A stretch of DNA of 64,000 bases from Limnoperna fortunei (GCA_944474755.1 OX104112.1:16208273-16272272), one strand, 5' to 3'. Positions 10,272 through 21,053 are shown, counted from the first letter of the stretch. A program made the numbers and translations. Notes: a model not told the origin generated them from the sequence alone.

Positions 10272-12557
10272 TCATGGATGTATTGGGGAGTTTAATATTG
10301 GATGTTCTGCGTTGGCTTTGTTTTGTGTGTCTAGTAAAGGATATTTCACATTGTGATGGAGAATAATAACATAGGCACAAAATTCCTGTTTGAAAATTTG
10401 TCGAAGTTTAAATGCGGTCCAAGGAGATACCTTTATCATTGATTTTATATTCATGGAGTGGTTTGTGCTTTTATTTATGATGAGAAAGCCTGGCCAATTA
10501 ATGTGTAAAATCGGTTTCATAAATCCTTTGATTTGGAGATTATCAATAATTGGAGGTAATTGGAAATGAAAATATGTTGGACACAAAGGTAAGTGTAGAA
10601 TAGGTATCATTATGCATTGTAGCCCATCCGTTATTTCCAAGCATGCAATGGTATGCAGAGAATCGCGTTTGAAATAGAAAACGACGAAACAGATGGTTAG
10701 TAGCGTCAAGATCAAGACAGCGAATATGATATGATCCCATTTGATATTGTCTCGTAATATATCCGTCCAGTTGGCATTATTGGTTGCGGATGTCGTAGGA
10801 TATTCGAAAATTAAAGGATTACCAGCTTTTACAGGGCTGTAAACTGCGAGTGCAGCTGCGATTATTTTAAATTTGTATATTAACCATACGGTCGCAATTG
10901 TGTTAAGCGTTGTAAGAATAATGGCTACAAGTGATAATATATCGTTAAGAGTCGGCCACGGTTTTGTTAAGTCTATTTCACCATCTAAGATCGAGTCTGC
11001 GAGATTAGAATAAATTGTTGATTGTTGTTTTGCCCTAGTTGCCATTTTCTTTAAACTTAAGTGAGATTTCGTATCTGCTGCTATAATATCTTCAATTTTA
11101 TGTTGATAAATAGTAAAGTTTGGGACGCTGTATTCGAGTGGATTTAGAAACGTGGTATTGCCCAGGATTTGATCAATTTTAGAGGAGTGAAAAAATTCTT
11201 GTAATAAAGCAAGATTAATGGGATATACTTTTGTTAATTGTGGATTTGACTGACAGTTAGAAACATGAGCTGCAAAATGTGCAATTGGCGTACTTATTGC
11301 ACAGTGACATGGAACCGTCATAATACAGAAGTCACAACCTGCTTCTGCTGTGGTCGATGTATTACATTGTAAAGTGAGAGTTTTTATTCTATATATTAGT
11401 ATTTTATTTGGAGTAATTTCTAGGATGTGTGGTTTGATGGCGTTATGGATGAATCTGAAATTACAGTTATCTTTTACTCTTGTTTTATTATCAAAGTACA
11501 AGTCCAAAATACATTCAGATTGAGTGGGTTCAATCGGTCTGAACGTTGGTTTGGAAGTGCAGTGCATTGGATTCGTTCCCTTACATTGATTTATAGTTTG
11601 TTTGGACATTGTTGTGAAAAATTTGTTGTCATGTGTTATCAGAAAATAATCTGGGATGTCTAGTAATAGTGTACCATGATTGGTTGTCTCATTTAAAGGT
11701 ACCATGAAAGATAAAATTTGATAAGTAGTGAACGTTTTGAGATTTGTTGTGACGGGAAAATCTACCGATAAATACAATGTAGTTGCATTTCTAACAACAT
11801 AAAATTTAGCATATTTATAATAGTATCTAATGTCTGTTGTTAATAGTTTATATCCCTGAAATTTTTGATTTAACAATGTTTGTATTCCTCCTATTGCATT
11901 TGACAAGGCATCAGGCGATAAAATGAATGGAGATAATTTTCCTTCGGCTAAATCCGCCAATCCTACCCGTGTGTCTATTAGATAGTTTTCCATTATTCTG
12001 GCTTCTTCTGTTGCAGCGGTAAGAATTTCAACGTACTTTTTAAAATAGAATTGAAAACTAGATGTCAAGTTCGTTAACTCGTGTTGAAGCGTTGTAATTT
12101 GATAACGATTCAATATTAATCCGTCCATTATATTGGTTATCCTTTGGTCTGAATGTGTTAAAAATGAATCGAAGTCCCCCGCATATTGTGCTAATGCCTT
12201 GAATACTTTGTTTGTTTCTTTGGTTAACATATTGACATGATTTACAACTTTTTGAACATCATTGGATGTGGCGACTCCAAATAATGAACTAGCAACGTCC
12301 CCAATAAATGGTAAAAGTGCTCTACCACTCCTAGTAGTGTTCTTAATTTGAGGTATTAATTTTACTAACAATTGATTTGTTTCAATAATGTGATGTTTAA
12401 CGTTTGTTCGGATATAGTCTACTTGCATAAGTAGTAGATTGATTATAATACAATCCGGTGTTGTATGACTTTGACAATTGTTACGACAGATGCCAAGGTC
12501 AGAAATTACCTCCTTACAAATTATCAGCCAACAAAAGACAAATAACAGTATTAACAA
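10272..12557 (-). CDS. env: Env-like class I fusion glycoprotein, main frame (errantivirus/baculovirus-F type)
   Basis: Envelope protein of the retroelement, expected to sit in the cell or particle membrane and mediate fusion. Visible: a cleavage-type R-S-G-R at residues 76-79 directly followed by a hydrophobic, glycine-containing fusion-peptide-like segment (80-95, with PFIGD and LFG as in F-type and errantiviral Envs); a long helical region (about 98-200); many N-x-S/T sites; a cysteine cluster at about 398-419; a hydrophobic segment at 541-562; and a second at 609-628 followed by a basic FKR. Two C-terminal membrane segments with about 130 residues after the second is unusual. The nominal start is a TTG and the frame is open slightly upstream (to about 12,635) without ATG, so the true N-terminus probably comes from the upstream exon at 13,095-13,313 by splicing. 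No stop or frameshift in 761 codons. Confidence 0.75.
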   Translation of the reverse strand: MLILLFVFCWLIICKEVISDLGICRNNCQSHTTPDCIIINLLLMQVDYIRTNVKHHIIETNQLLVKLIPQIKNTTRSGRALLPFIGDVASSLFGVATSNDVQKVVNHVNMLTKETNKVFKALAQYAGDFDSFLTHSDQRITNIMDGLILNRYQITTLQHELTNLTSSFQFYFKKYVEILTAATEEARIMENYLIDTRVGLADLAEGKLSPFILSPDALSNAIGGIQTLLNQKFQGYKLLTTDIRYYYKYAKFYVVRNATTLYLSVDFPVTTNLKTFTTYQILSFMVPLNETTNHGTLLLDIPDYFLITHDNKFFTTMSKQTINQCKGTNPMHCTSKPTFRPIEPTQSECILDLYFDNKTRVKDNCNFRFIHNAIKPHILEITPNKILIYRIKTLTLQCNTSTTAEAGCDFCIMTVPCHCAISTPIAHFAAHVSNCQSNPQLTKVYPINLALLQEFFHSSKIDQILGNTTFLNPLEYSVPNFTIYQHKIEDIIAADTKSHLSLKKMATRAKQQSTIYSNLADSILDGEIDLTKPWPTLNDILSLVAIILTTLNTIATVWLIYKFKIIAAALAVYSPVKAGNPLIFEYPTTSATNNANWTDILRDNIKWDHIIFAVLILTLLTICFVVFYFKRDSLHTIACLEITDGLQCIMIPILHLPLCPTYFHFQLPPIIDNLQIKGFMKPILHINWPGFLIINKSTNHSMNIKSMIKVSPWTAFKLRQIFKQEFCAYVIILHHNVKYPLLDTQNKANAEHPILNSPIHP

Positions 12558-13094
12558 TTTATTAAAAATAAAACAAGAATTAATTTTACAAGTTTTAAAT
12601 ATTACAAAAATACAGTGAATAAATTGTACTTATCTAATCTAAAAATAGTCACTTCAGTTATTCTGTTTCCAACGGTCTCCAAAAATAGAAGGGAATTTCC
12701 ACAGGTTGAAATCACAAGTATACGTAGTTAGTTAATTGTCCGATTAAATCCCAACACTAAATAATGTCCAAATAGTAAGAAGATAATGTATGGCGTAACT
12801 TCAGTCTATGAATGGATGATCAGAAGTAAATCATCACTTTTCAAGTCCTTGTATTTATATGCATCGCAGAAACTTCCGAAACATTCTCGAAAACAAACAA
12901 ATTACATAAGCATAGAATATTCTAGATAATAAACAAATTACATAAACATGATTACAACATTGTATATTTGAAAGGACTAGAATCTTCCAGAAAAAGTAAA
13001 CAATTTAAAAATAGATTTGAAGTTATTAATAGAATATTCTTTTCCACAATCTTAATTACAGATAAGCTATATACATTTAAATGATCTAATGAAA

Positions 13095-13313
13095 TTACTT
13101 TCTCCTAACAAAATATTGCCTAGATGTTTGTATATTAGGGTTCAATTCTAACTCTATTTCAAATGTGTTTTTCCATTGATCTGTTGCAAAATTAATATCA
13201 GATTGTTTTCGAAACATAATTCCATAATTTAGTCTTTGTTCGTCACCCATTGACCATGACAGAAGAAATGTCAGTGCAATTGTTTGAAGAAGTACACTCA
13301 TTTTGCTAGCCAT
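13095..13313 (-). CDS. Env N-terminal exon (signal peptide and first domain)
   Basis: 72 codons from a good ATG. Residues 1-23 form a typical signal peptide (basic start, hydrophobic core LLQTIALTFLLSWSM, then GDEQ). The rest contains NYGIMF and WKNTFEIEL, resembling the beginning of the surface subunit in errantivirus-type Envs. The ATG lies two bases after a strong splice acceptor, and several GT sites near the 3' end (for example AAA/GTAATT) could be donors. I infer that this exon is spliced to the main Env frame at about 12,505-12,630, but no tested pair keeps the frame perfectly, so the exact junction is unresolved. A free-standing small secreted protein is the alternative. Confidence 0.55.
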   Translation of the reverse strand: MASKMSVLLQTIALTFLLSWSMGDEQRLNYGIMFRKQSDINFATDQWKNTFEIELELNPNIQTSRQYFVRRK

Positions 13314-13336
13314 ACCTAAAATAGATAAAACGTTGG
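13314..13336 (-). promoter_or_regulatory. splice acceptor for env mRNA
   Basis: The minus strand reads GTTTTATCTATTTTAG (AG at 13317-13316), then GT and the ATG of the Env N-terminal exon. A pyrimidine-rich acceptor immediately before env fits a spliced subgenomic env RNA, as used by retroviruses and errantiviruses. Confidence 0.55.
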
Positions 13337-13588
13337 GTAATTTGTTTGGCCGGTCAAAACAAGGAAGGGAAAAATTTTGTTGTATGGAAGCATGTATACT
13401 TGCTTCTGAACAAATTACACCAAGTGCTTCGAAAGTCTTTAGGGTAACGCACAGTTCATTTTCTTTTAAATAAAGTTTTATTTATTTTATTTCAATTTAT
13501 TTTAATGTTGTTTTATTTTATTTTTAGTTGATTTGATTTAATTTTAATTATGTTATTTTATTACTACGATTGCCTCATGATGATTATA

Positions 13589-15108
13589 TTAATATCGTCG
13601 TTTTCGTCGTCTATTTTGAGTTTTATTTATGTGAAATGCTTGTTTTAATGGATTTGAAATGTTGTTACTTGGCTCCCATGTAGGCGTTGAACCATCATCC
13701 CATTCAACTAGATAATGTCGTTTCCCTGATATTAGTTTTGATTTAAGTAATCTGCGTACTAAATACCAATTATCAGACTTTTTGTTTTTATTTCTGTTTT
13801 GACTTTGTGAAGCATCATTTTCGTTATCATCATCATTATTTTCTTGTTCATCATTCTGATTAATATTATTGGGCTGTGTATTGTTATTATCTTGATTATT
13901 AATTAAATCTTGATTTTTTTCTTGATTTTCAACTGGGCGATAATTTCTGGGGTCTTTGTAATGCCTTAATCTGTTTGCATGGACCATTGACCTAACTAAT
14001 TTGTGAGTATGTACGTTGCGTATTTTATAGGTATTATTGGGTCCTGCTTCGACAATGTAATAAGGTCCTATCCATTTGGGTTCCAATTTCTTTTTCTTCC
14101 CCGGAGTTACTTTTGTTACTTTTAAATGAACATGATCTCCGACTTTGAATGTTGGTTCCCTGACCGTTTTATCATAATATTCTTTGCTTTTAATTTGTGC
14201 CTGCCTCATATTTTCTTGTGCTTTTAATTGAATAACTTTGACTTTCTTTATTAATTCGTCAATGCAATCTTTGGGAGCTTTATCTATTTTTAATGTAGGT
14301 ATTAAAGAAGTATCAATTGGTAATGTCATTTCTTTGCCAAATAATGTATAATAAGGTGAATATCCTGTAGATTGTGTTACAGGACTCATCCTAAATGCCA
14401 TCATAATACTGGGCAATATGTCATTCCAATTTTCTTGTTCTTCTGAACAATATGCTCTCAAAGATTGTGCGAGGGTTGAATTTACCCTTTCACATGCAGA
14501 ATTGGTTTGCGGGTGATATGAACTTGTATAATGCCTAGTAACTTGAAATATTTCGCATAATGCGTTTACAACATTTGACATGAAATTTCTACCACGGTCT
14601 GAGATGAGAGTGCGTGGTGCCCCATATCGCGTAAAAATTTCTCTATATAAAGCGTTTGCTATCTGTTTTGCATCTTGGGTTTTCAATGGTATAGCTTCTG
14701 ACCAATGAGTCAAGCTATCTACAACTAATAATATGTATTGATAACCTTCTTTTGTTTTTGGTAACCCTTCTAAAATATCCATATGCCACCTATGAAAAGC
14801 CTCTGCGATTGGTAGAGGATGCAAAGGTGCATTTCGAGCACTATGGTCTCTTTTGACTTTTTGACATATTTCACATGACGTCAGATAATTGTATACACGA
14901 GAATACATGCGGGGAAAGTAATACCGAGCTTTTATAGCTTGAAATGTTCTTTGAACTCCTAAATGGCAACCCCCGGATTTTGAATCGTGATGTGATAATA
15001 ACACGTCATTTTGTAATTCTTCTGGCAGGGCTTCTTGTAATATGATTTCTTCCTTTTTAGCTTTTTGTTTTGCTCTTGATTGAAATAAATGATATAAAAC
15101 TCCATCTA
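13589..15108 (-). CDS. integrase with C-terminal chromodomain (3' part of pol)
   Basis: DDE integrase that would insert the element's DNA. Residue numbers follow the 512-codon open frame, whose first few codons lie in the inserted repeat. Visible: the HHCC zinc-binding domain (about 46-88, with CEIC at 85-88); the catalytic triad D117 (MDILEG), D177 (SDRGRNF) and E213 (NSACERVN); the GPY/F module (KWIGPYYIVE, 351-360); an acidic, asparagine-rich linker (400-450); and a chromodomain-like module (454-498, with HYLVEWDDGSTPTWEPSNNI), ending in a basic tail. A chromodomain is expected to bind modified histone tails and direct integration. It is normally a mark of chromoviruses, most of which lack env. 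The frame has no internal stop. Upstream it is cut off from RNase H by the repeat at 15,114-16,784, so this copy lacks a normal start. Confidence 0.85.
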
Positions 15109-15113
15109 TTATT

Positions 15114-16784
15114 AAGTCGCCGACCACGAAGTGTCGGGCGACTTATTGTTTTTACTCCGTTTCTTATTAAGTCGCCGACCACGAAGTGTCGGGCGACTTA
15201 TTGTTTTTACTCCGTTTCTTATTATTATTATTATTATTATGTTTTCCTTTTTCCCCTCGCAATGTTGTCCGCTCGTTTTCTCGCTCATCTTTTAACCGAT
15301 CGAAATGAAACTTTGGGAACATAATAAGGGTGACCTGAAGTTGTGCAATCCACTTTTGAAATTTTCAAAATGGCCGCCATTTTCAAAATGGCCGCCGTTG
15401 AAAAAAAATGACGGCCGTTGTCAGATCTCAGTAATTGCCAAAGCAATTTCAATGAAAATTGGTATACTGATACAGCTCCCTATCCCGAGCATTTTTGCAA
15501 AAAAAAATTTGACGCGGCCGACATTTCAAAATGGCCGCCATCCGAACACCACCCCCCTAAAACTGTAAAAATTTAAACGTCATCCGATTTAAACGAAATT
15601 TGGTATACAGGTAGCTTATGATACCCTGAGTGTGCCACTATTTTCAAAATTTTTTTCCGACTTCCGGTTTCAAAATGGCGGCCGTTTTAAAGTTTTACAA
15701 AATGGCGGCCGTTGTCAGATCTCAGTTATGGCCAGAGCAATTTCAATGAAAATTGGTATACTGATACAGCTAACTATCCTGAGCATTTTTGCAAAAAAAA
15801 TTTTTTGTCCGACTTCCGGTTTCAAAATGGCGGCCGTTTTAAAGTTTCCTCGTTTTCTCGCTCATCTTTTAACCGATCGAAATGAAACTTGGCCAACTGA
15901 AAGCTCATGTTATGAAGTTGTGCTCTTGACTTTTAGTTCCCTCTACTCGGTCAAAAGTGCGGAACGGGAGGCGACTTCAACGTTTCGGGAAACGTAAATT
16001 TTAATTATTATTATTATTTTCATATTTCTTATGTTTTCCCCTCGCAATGTTGTCCGCTCGTTTTCTCGCTCATCTTTTAACCGATCGAAATGAAACTTTG
16101 GGAACATGTTAAGGGTGACCTGAAGTTGTGCCATCCACTTTTGAAATTTTCAAAATGGCCGCCATTTTCAAAATGGCCGCCGTTGAAAAAAATGATGGCC
16201 GTTGTCAGATCTCAGTAATTGCCAAAGCAATTTCAATGAAAATTGGTATACTGGTACAGCTAGCTATTCCGAGCATTTTTGCAAAAAAAAATTTGACGCG
16301 GTCGACATTTCAAAATGGCCGCCATCCGAACACCACCCCCCTAAAAATGTAAAAATTTAAACGTCATCCGATTTAGACGAAATTTAATATACAGGTAGCT
16401 TATGATACCCTAAGTGTGCCACTATTTAAAAATGTTTTGTCCGACATCCGGTTTCAAAATGGCGGCCGTTTTAAAGTTTTACAAAATGGCGGCCGTTGTC
16501 AGATCTCAGTTATGGCCAGAGCAATTTCAATGAAAATTGGTATACTGATACAGCTAACTATCCTGAGCATTTTTGCAAAAAAAATTTTTTGTCCGACTTC
16601 CGGTTTCAAAATGGCGGCCGTTTTAAAGTTTGCTCGTTTTCTCGCTCATCTTTTAACCGATCGAAATGAAACTTGGCCAACTGAAAGCTCATGTTATGAA
16701 GTTGTGCTCTTGACTTTTAGTTCCCTCTACTCGGTCAAAAGTGCGGAACGGGAGGCGACTTCAACGTTTCGGGAAACGTAAATT
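15114..16784. mobile_element. 1,671-bp repeat inserted in pol (two 785-bp tandem units)
   Basis: Flanked by TTATT at 15,109-15,113 and 16,785-16,789. Taking out the repeat and one TTATT rejoins the RNase H and integrase halves of pol in frame, which fixes the borders. It opens with a 55-bp hairpin unit given twice (AAGTCGCC pairing with GGCGACTT), then (ATT)n, then two ~785-bp copies (15,241 and 16,026 onward) rich in AAAATGGCGGCCGTT motifs. It ends with the hairpin ACGTTTC-GG-GAAACGT. The open frames with KMAAV or NGGRCQISV sequence are repeat artefacts. No transposase is present, so it is non-autonomous and of unknown class; AAGTCGCC/GGCGACTT near the two ends is a minimal inverted repeat. 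Confidence 0.75.
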
Positions 16785-19413
16785 TTATTTCATATTGTGA
16801 TGCTTCGTATGGGATTGCTTTGGCTCTTTTTGGGTCATCTGGGAGACTACCGTCTTCAATATATTTGTATATATCTTTGAAATATGGACAATTTTGTTGT
16901 TTTAACCCTATATCATGAATGAAATTATTTTCTTGTACTTCCTGATCATTTTCATTGTTATTGTCAATGTTAATAGGAAATATTGAATTATTATCTGAAT
17001 AATGAAATGTAATTTCTATCATATCATTATTTTCATTAATTTCATTTATACGAGTATTTTTCTCATTATCTTTAGTCTCATTTTGAACCTCGTTGATGTT
17101 AATCTCTTTTGTTGTTTTATCTGCTAGTGTCGATTGATTTATTTCTGTTTTATTTTTATTGCTATCATTTTTAACTTCGTATTTTCTTCTTGATAACGCG
17201 TCAGCATGTTGATTTTTAACTCCTGGTTTATGAATTACTTCAAAATTATATTCTTGTAATCGTAAAGCCCATCTGATAAGACGGCTGTTTGTATGTTTAA
17301 TTGATTTTAACCAGGTCAAGGCCTTATGATCTGTATAAACAGTAAATTTATTATTGGCTAAGTATGTGTGAAAATAGGAGACAGCTGATACGAGTGCCAA
17401 TAATTCTTGTTCCGTAACAGAATAATTTCGTTCTGCTTGTGATAATGCTCTACCACCGTATGCTATCGCGTGTTCTTTATTGTCGTCGCCTTTTTGTAAT
17501 AGTATATATCCTACTGCCTGAGAAGATGCGTCGCAAGCAATGAAAAATTCTTTATCAAAGTCTGGATATTGAAGAATTGGAGCAGTTATTAAAGCTTGTT
17601 TTAATGTATCAAAAGATTCCTGACAGTCATCAGTCCATTTAAATTTTGCTTCTTTTGTTAAGAGTCGATGAAGTGGAGCTGCTATCATGGAATAATTTTT
17701 GATAAATTTCTTAAAATAATTTGTTAGTCCTAGGTAACTTCGAACATCATGTTGATTGTTTGGTACTGGAAAAGTTTTTACCACTTCAACTTTTGATGGG
17801 TCACCTTTTATGCCATTTTTAGAAATTATGTGACCTAGATATAACACTTCGGATTTCGCAAAGTTACATTTGCTTGGTTTTAAGGTAAAATTTGCTTGTC
17901 TTAATCTTTGAAAAACATCATTTAAATGTCCTAAATGTTGTTCAAATGAGTTAGACCAAATGATTATATCATCAATGTATACTAAACAATGTTTCCATGT
18001 TAACCCTCTCAATACTTTATTCATTGCCATTTGAAAAGAAAAACTTGCATTCATGATCCCATATGGCAATCTTTTAAATTGATAAAGGTTGTCGTGGGTT
18101 ATGAACGCAGTTTTGGGTCTAGATTCAAGGTCAAGAGGAAGTTGCCAAAATCCTTGACTACAATCAACAACTGAAATTATGGATGGTTTTGATTGACCAA
18201 TTGTATCCGTTACTTCTTCAACTCTTGGCATTGGAAAAGTCATTGGTTGTGTTATTGCATTAAGTTTTCTATAATCGACGGCAAATCGAAAGTCACCTGT
18301 TTTTTTCTTTACAAGAACTACTGGGAAACTATATTCAGAAGTTGATGGTTCTATTATATCGTGATTTAGCATTTCATTTACTTGTTTATCAATTTCCTTT
18401 TTAGCAGCTGGCGTGGTTCTATATGGACGACAAGTTATCGGCCTATTATTGGTTAATTCTATTTTGTGTTCAAAAACATTTGTTTTGCCTAGTTCTTTTA
18501 ATGATGTGGCAAAAATATCTCTATTATCATTGAGAAATTGTTTTAACCTAATTTGTTGTTCGCTATTAAGTGCTGACGAACTTAGATCAAAGTCAATCTG
18601 ATCTTGTATGACCTTATCTATTTTATTGATCTCTGCGCTTGGGGATATTGATTGATTTCCTTTGCGGTTTATGTCATCTATGCTCTTAATGTCATTTTGA
18701 TCTATTTCACTTACTGTTGCTATAATTACACCTGCATGCAAAGTGACAGCTTTATCAGAAATGTTCATTACTTGAACAAAAGTGTTTCTTGGATTGTTTT
18801 GCACTAAACATTTTGCCGGATAAATATTTTGGGAGTATACTTTCGAATTCGGTTCGAGTAAGACAGTTTCATTCAATTTAGTTTTAGATAATCGTACTTT
18901 AATATTTCTTGACGTTTTTGGTTCAATGCGAGTTGTTTTTGATACCCTAACTAATCCTTGTGTAATTCTAATTATATTTACACTGACTGCTCTATCATGA
19001 AGTGATAAAGTATTAGAATCCCAATCTAAACATGCTTTGTTTTTAGCAAGAAAATCAGTACCTAATATCATTGGTTCTTGTAATTCTGGTATTACTAGAA
19101 AAGTAAGAGATATTTCAAGTCCACCTACATGGAATTTGGTGTCAATTTGACCAGTAACATGATGTTTCGTTCCGCCTGCCCCTTTTATTTGTAATATTGA
19201 TGGATTTTGAAGTGATGATTTTGGGAATTTTGACTTTTCAAATAAATTTTGATTCATAGCAGATACTGAAGATCCACTGTCTAACAAAGCTCTTAATTTG
19301 CAATGTTTTAAGCGAACATGTACTAAACATTTTTGCATTGGTGTGATAAATGTAACTTTTTCAACAATCGTGTTTTGCCTATCCGAGACGATGCCTCGGA
19401 CAGGCGCGCTGCC
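16785..19413 (-). CDS. pol: Pol: protease, reverse transcriptase, RNase H (Ty3/gypsy)
   Basis: Copies element RNA into DNA. Numbered from the ATG at 19,338: aspartic protease with DSGSS at 20-24 and ILGTDFLA at 91-98; reverse transcriptase about 320-510 with FAVDYRKLNA (352-361), LPYGIMNASFSFQ (424-436) and the catalytic YIDD (454-457); RNase H from 597 with CDASS (D603), TEQELLAL (642-649) and YTDHKAL (D670), then the usual HADALSRR end. The order PR-RT-RH-INT and sequence style are Ty3/gypsy. The frame is open upstream to the UAG ending the nucleocapsid frame at 19,414, so translation probably enters by reading through that stop rather than at the ATG. The last 16 codons of the open frame belong to the inserted repeat; integrase follows beyond it. 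Core catalytic residues are intact. Confidence 0.9.
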
Positions 19414-19440
19414 CTATTGTGTATCACGGCGCGCGGCTTG
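19398..19440 (-). promoter_or_regulatory. candidate gag-pol UAG readthrough site
   Basis: The nucleocapsid and protease frames are the same frame, separated by one UAG (19,414-19,416, context CAA-UAG-GGC). GCGCGC occurs on both sides and could pair around the stop. Just downstream TCCGAG pairs with CTCGGA. A single in-frame UAG with local structure is the arrangement gammaretroviruses use for readthrough. A simple nonsense mutation is the alternative. Confidence 0.45.
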
Positions 19441-19917
19441 GCATGCTCTCGAAAAATGGCCGATTTTACCACATATGTGGCAGGTTACGTAACTGGCCGG
19501 ACATTGCTCGCGCGACGTACAAAAACCGTTACAGTATGAACATACTGTATTTTGAACACGATTGCGTGGCGATGGCGCGGCTTGTCGCGGATTGCTTGGA
19601 TTAAACGTTCTTGTACCTTGAAAACCCCGGTTTTGCATTCTATTGAATCCTGTTGGATTTCTATTTAAAAAGGAGGTGGGTCTTGGGAAGTACTGGGGAG
19701 GTGGTCGATTGGGGTAATTTACCCTATAATTCGGTGGGTATTGTGGTTGAAAACTTTGAGGGTAAAATTTTCTTCTTTGAGGTATTGGATAAGATACACT
19801 TTGTTGTGGTGTGAATTCTTGGTAAAAAACTTTCTGTGGTGGTGGGGTTGGTATAGTTACCATGATATTTTGATCGGTTTCCTTCGTGGTTTGATTTTCA
19901 TGAATTGACTGATTTTA
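19414..19917 (-). CDS. Gag nucleocapsid frame with zinc knuckle
   Basis: RNA-binding C-terminal part of Gag. The N-terminal two thirds are proline, tyrosine, asparagine and arginine rich. Near the end lie a cysteine group (CSYCNGFC) and a classic CCHC zinc knuckle, CHICGKIGHFSRAC (C-x2-C-x4-H-x4-C), seven residues from the UAG. The ATG is at 19,863 but the frame is open to about 19,917. It therefore overlaps the end of the capsid frame by roughly 18 nt in the +1 direction, suggesting either ribosomal frameshifting or a one-base indel. The pol frame follows in phase after the UAG. Confidence 0.75.
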
Positions 19918-20464
19918 GTTCATTTTTTAGAGATTTGATTTCTGATAAAACATTTTCATAAGATGATTGAATTTCATTTGTTTTTGAAGACACAGCCTTT
20001 TCTGCTAATTCTGCGCTACGTCTTAACTCTTCAAATGTCTTGGGCTCTTTTGTAATCACAAATGTTTTGATATCGGAATTCAATCCGTTCATTGCTATTG
20101 CCATTAAAATTGATTCTGTAACATTGTTGTTAGTGGCTAATTTGGACAATCTGCTTATATAACTATTGACAGATTCCCCTTTTTCTTGAATGCATTGCAA
20201 AATTGACAAATCTAATGTTGTGGAGTGACGTTGAAATCTTAATTTGAATGCTTCGATCAATGCGGCATAGTTTTGCTTGATCCTTTCAGATAGAGTGTCA
20301 TACCATATTTTTGCATGACCTTCTAATTGAAACGAAAAAGAACTTGCCCTCTTGTCATCAGGTAATTCATTAAATTGACACCATTGTATAAATTTTGACA
20401 ACCATGCATTTACATTTTGTGAACTATCACCATGAAATTTTTCTAATTTTAAGACTGAGGACAT
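19898..20464 (-). CDS. gag: Gag capsid-like frame (retrotransposon gag domain)
   Basis: 188 codons from ATG. The sequence has the pattern of the Ty3/gypsy retrotransposon gag domain: FHGDSSQNVNAWLSKFIQWC, later LEGHAKIWYDTL, then LKLRFQ and GESVNSYISRLSKLA. This helical domain forms the particle shell. The C-terminus (KEPKTFEELRRSAELAEKAV onward) is likely coiled. It ends just before the nucleocapsid frame, which continues in +1. Upstream frames to 21,053 probably encode the Gag N-terminus. Confidence 0.8.
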   Translation of the reverse strand: MSSVLKLEKFHGDSSQNVNAWLSKFIQWCQFNELPDDKRASSFSFQLEGHAKIWYDTLSERIKQNYAALIEAFKLRFQRHSTTLDLSILQCIQEKGESVNSYISRLSKLATNNNVTESILMAIAMNGLNSDIKTFVITKEPKTFEELRRSAELAEKAVSSKTNEIQSSYENVLSEIKSLKNELKSVNS

Positions 20465-20547
20465 GTTAACAGAATTAAGTAATGATCTATTTAAATTAAC
20501 ACTATTGTCTTTCGATTTTACAAAAATATCAGTTTTTTTTTCAATAT

Positions 20548-21053
20548 TTAAGGACTATCGGTGATATTATTGCTATTATCGGTTCGAGTATCGAACGTCG
20601 TGACATTTCCTCTATTTATTGAATCGTGCAAGAAGGTTTGTTCTTCTTCGGTTTCTAATGAATTTCGTGGAATTGTTCCAGAACTTTCATGTGGTATGTT
20701 AAAACGAAGCAATTGTTCAGTTGGTTTGACTGGATTAGCTGAAATTGGTTGAGCAGGAGTTGATGTTTTGGTTTCCGTGAAAGGTAATTTGAACGAAAGA
20801 TCGGATGGATTTGGTTCATTTCCTGCAAGGTCGGATTTTGACTGACTTAACAACGAGAATTTGCACTTAAGCGTCTTTTCGGTTGTTCTGTAGGTGCACT
20901 GGGTTTTGGAGTCACCGTTTCAGATTGTGAAAAAGTTGCGGACCAAGCTGATGGTTGAATTAGGTCTTTTGATAAACTGTCTTTGGTTACTTTTGATCTT
21001 GTAAAGTACTTATGTGGTTCAGAAAAATTTAGTGGCGTGGCCAATTTCTTCAT
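20548..21053 (-). pseudogene. Gag N-terminal leader, frame-shifted
   Basis: Two minus-strand frames (21,053-20,847 and 20,853-20,548) abut in different phases and both encode serine, threonine and proline rich, disordered sequence. The first begins with an ATG 86 nt after the putative LTR end. A run of nine A lies just past the second stop. I read this as a Gag leader that has suffered indels; coding through recoding is less likely. Confidence 0.45.

Noticed and set aside
15305..16781. Plus-strand frames with KMAAV or NGGRCQISV sequence
   Set aside because: They lie inside the inserted repeat, exist twice because of the 785-bp duplication, and have no domain.
15114..16784. Helitron, because of the terminal hairpin
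   Set aside because: The ends are not TC...CTRR and a 5-bp duplication is present, unlike Helitron A-T insertion.
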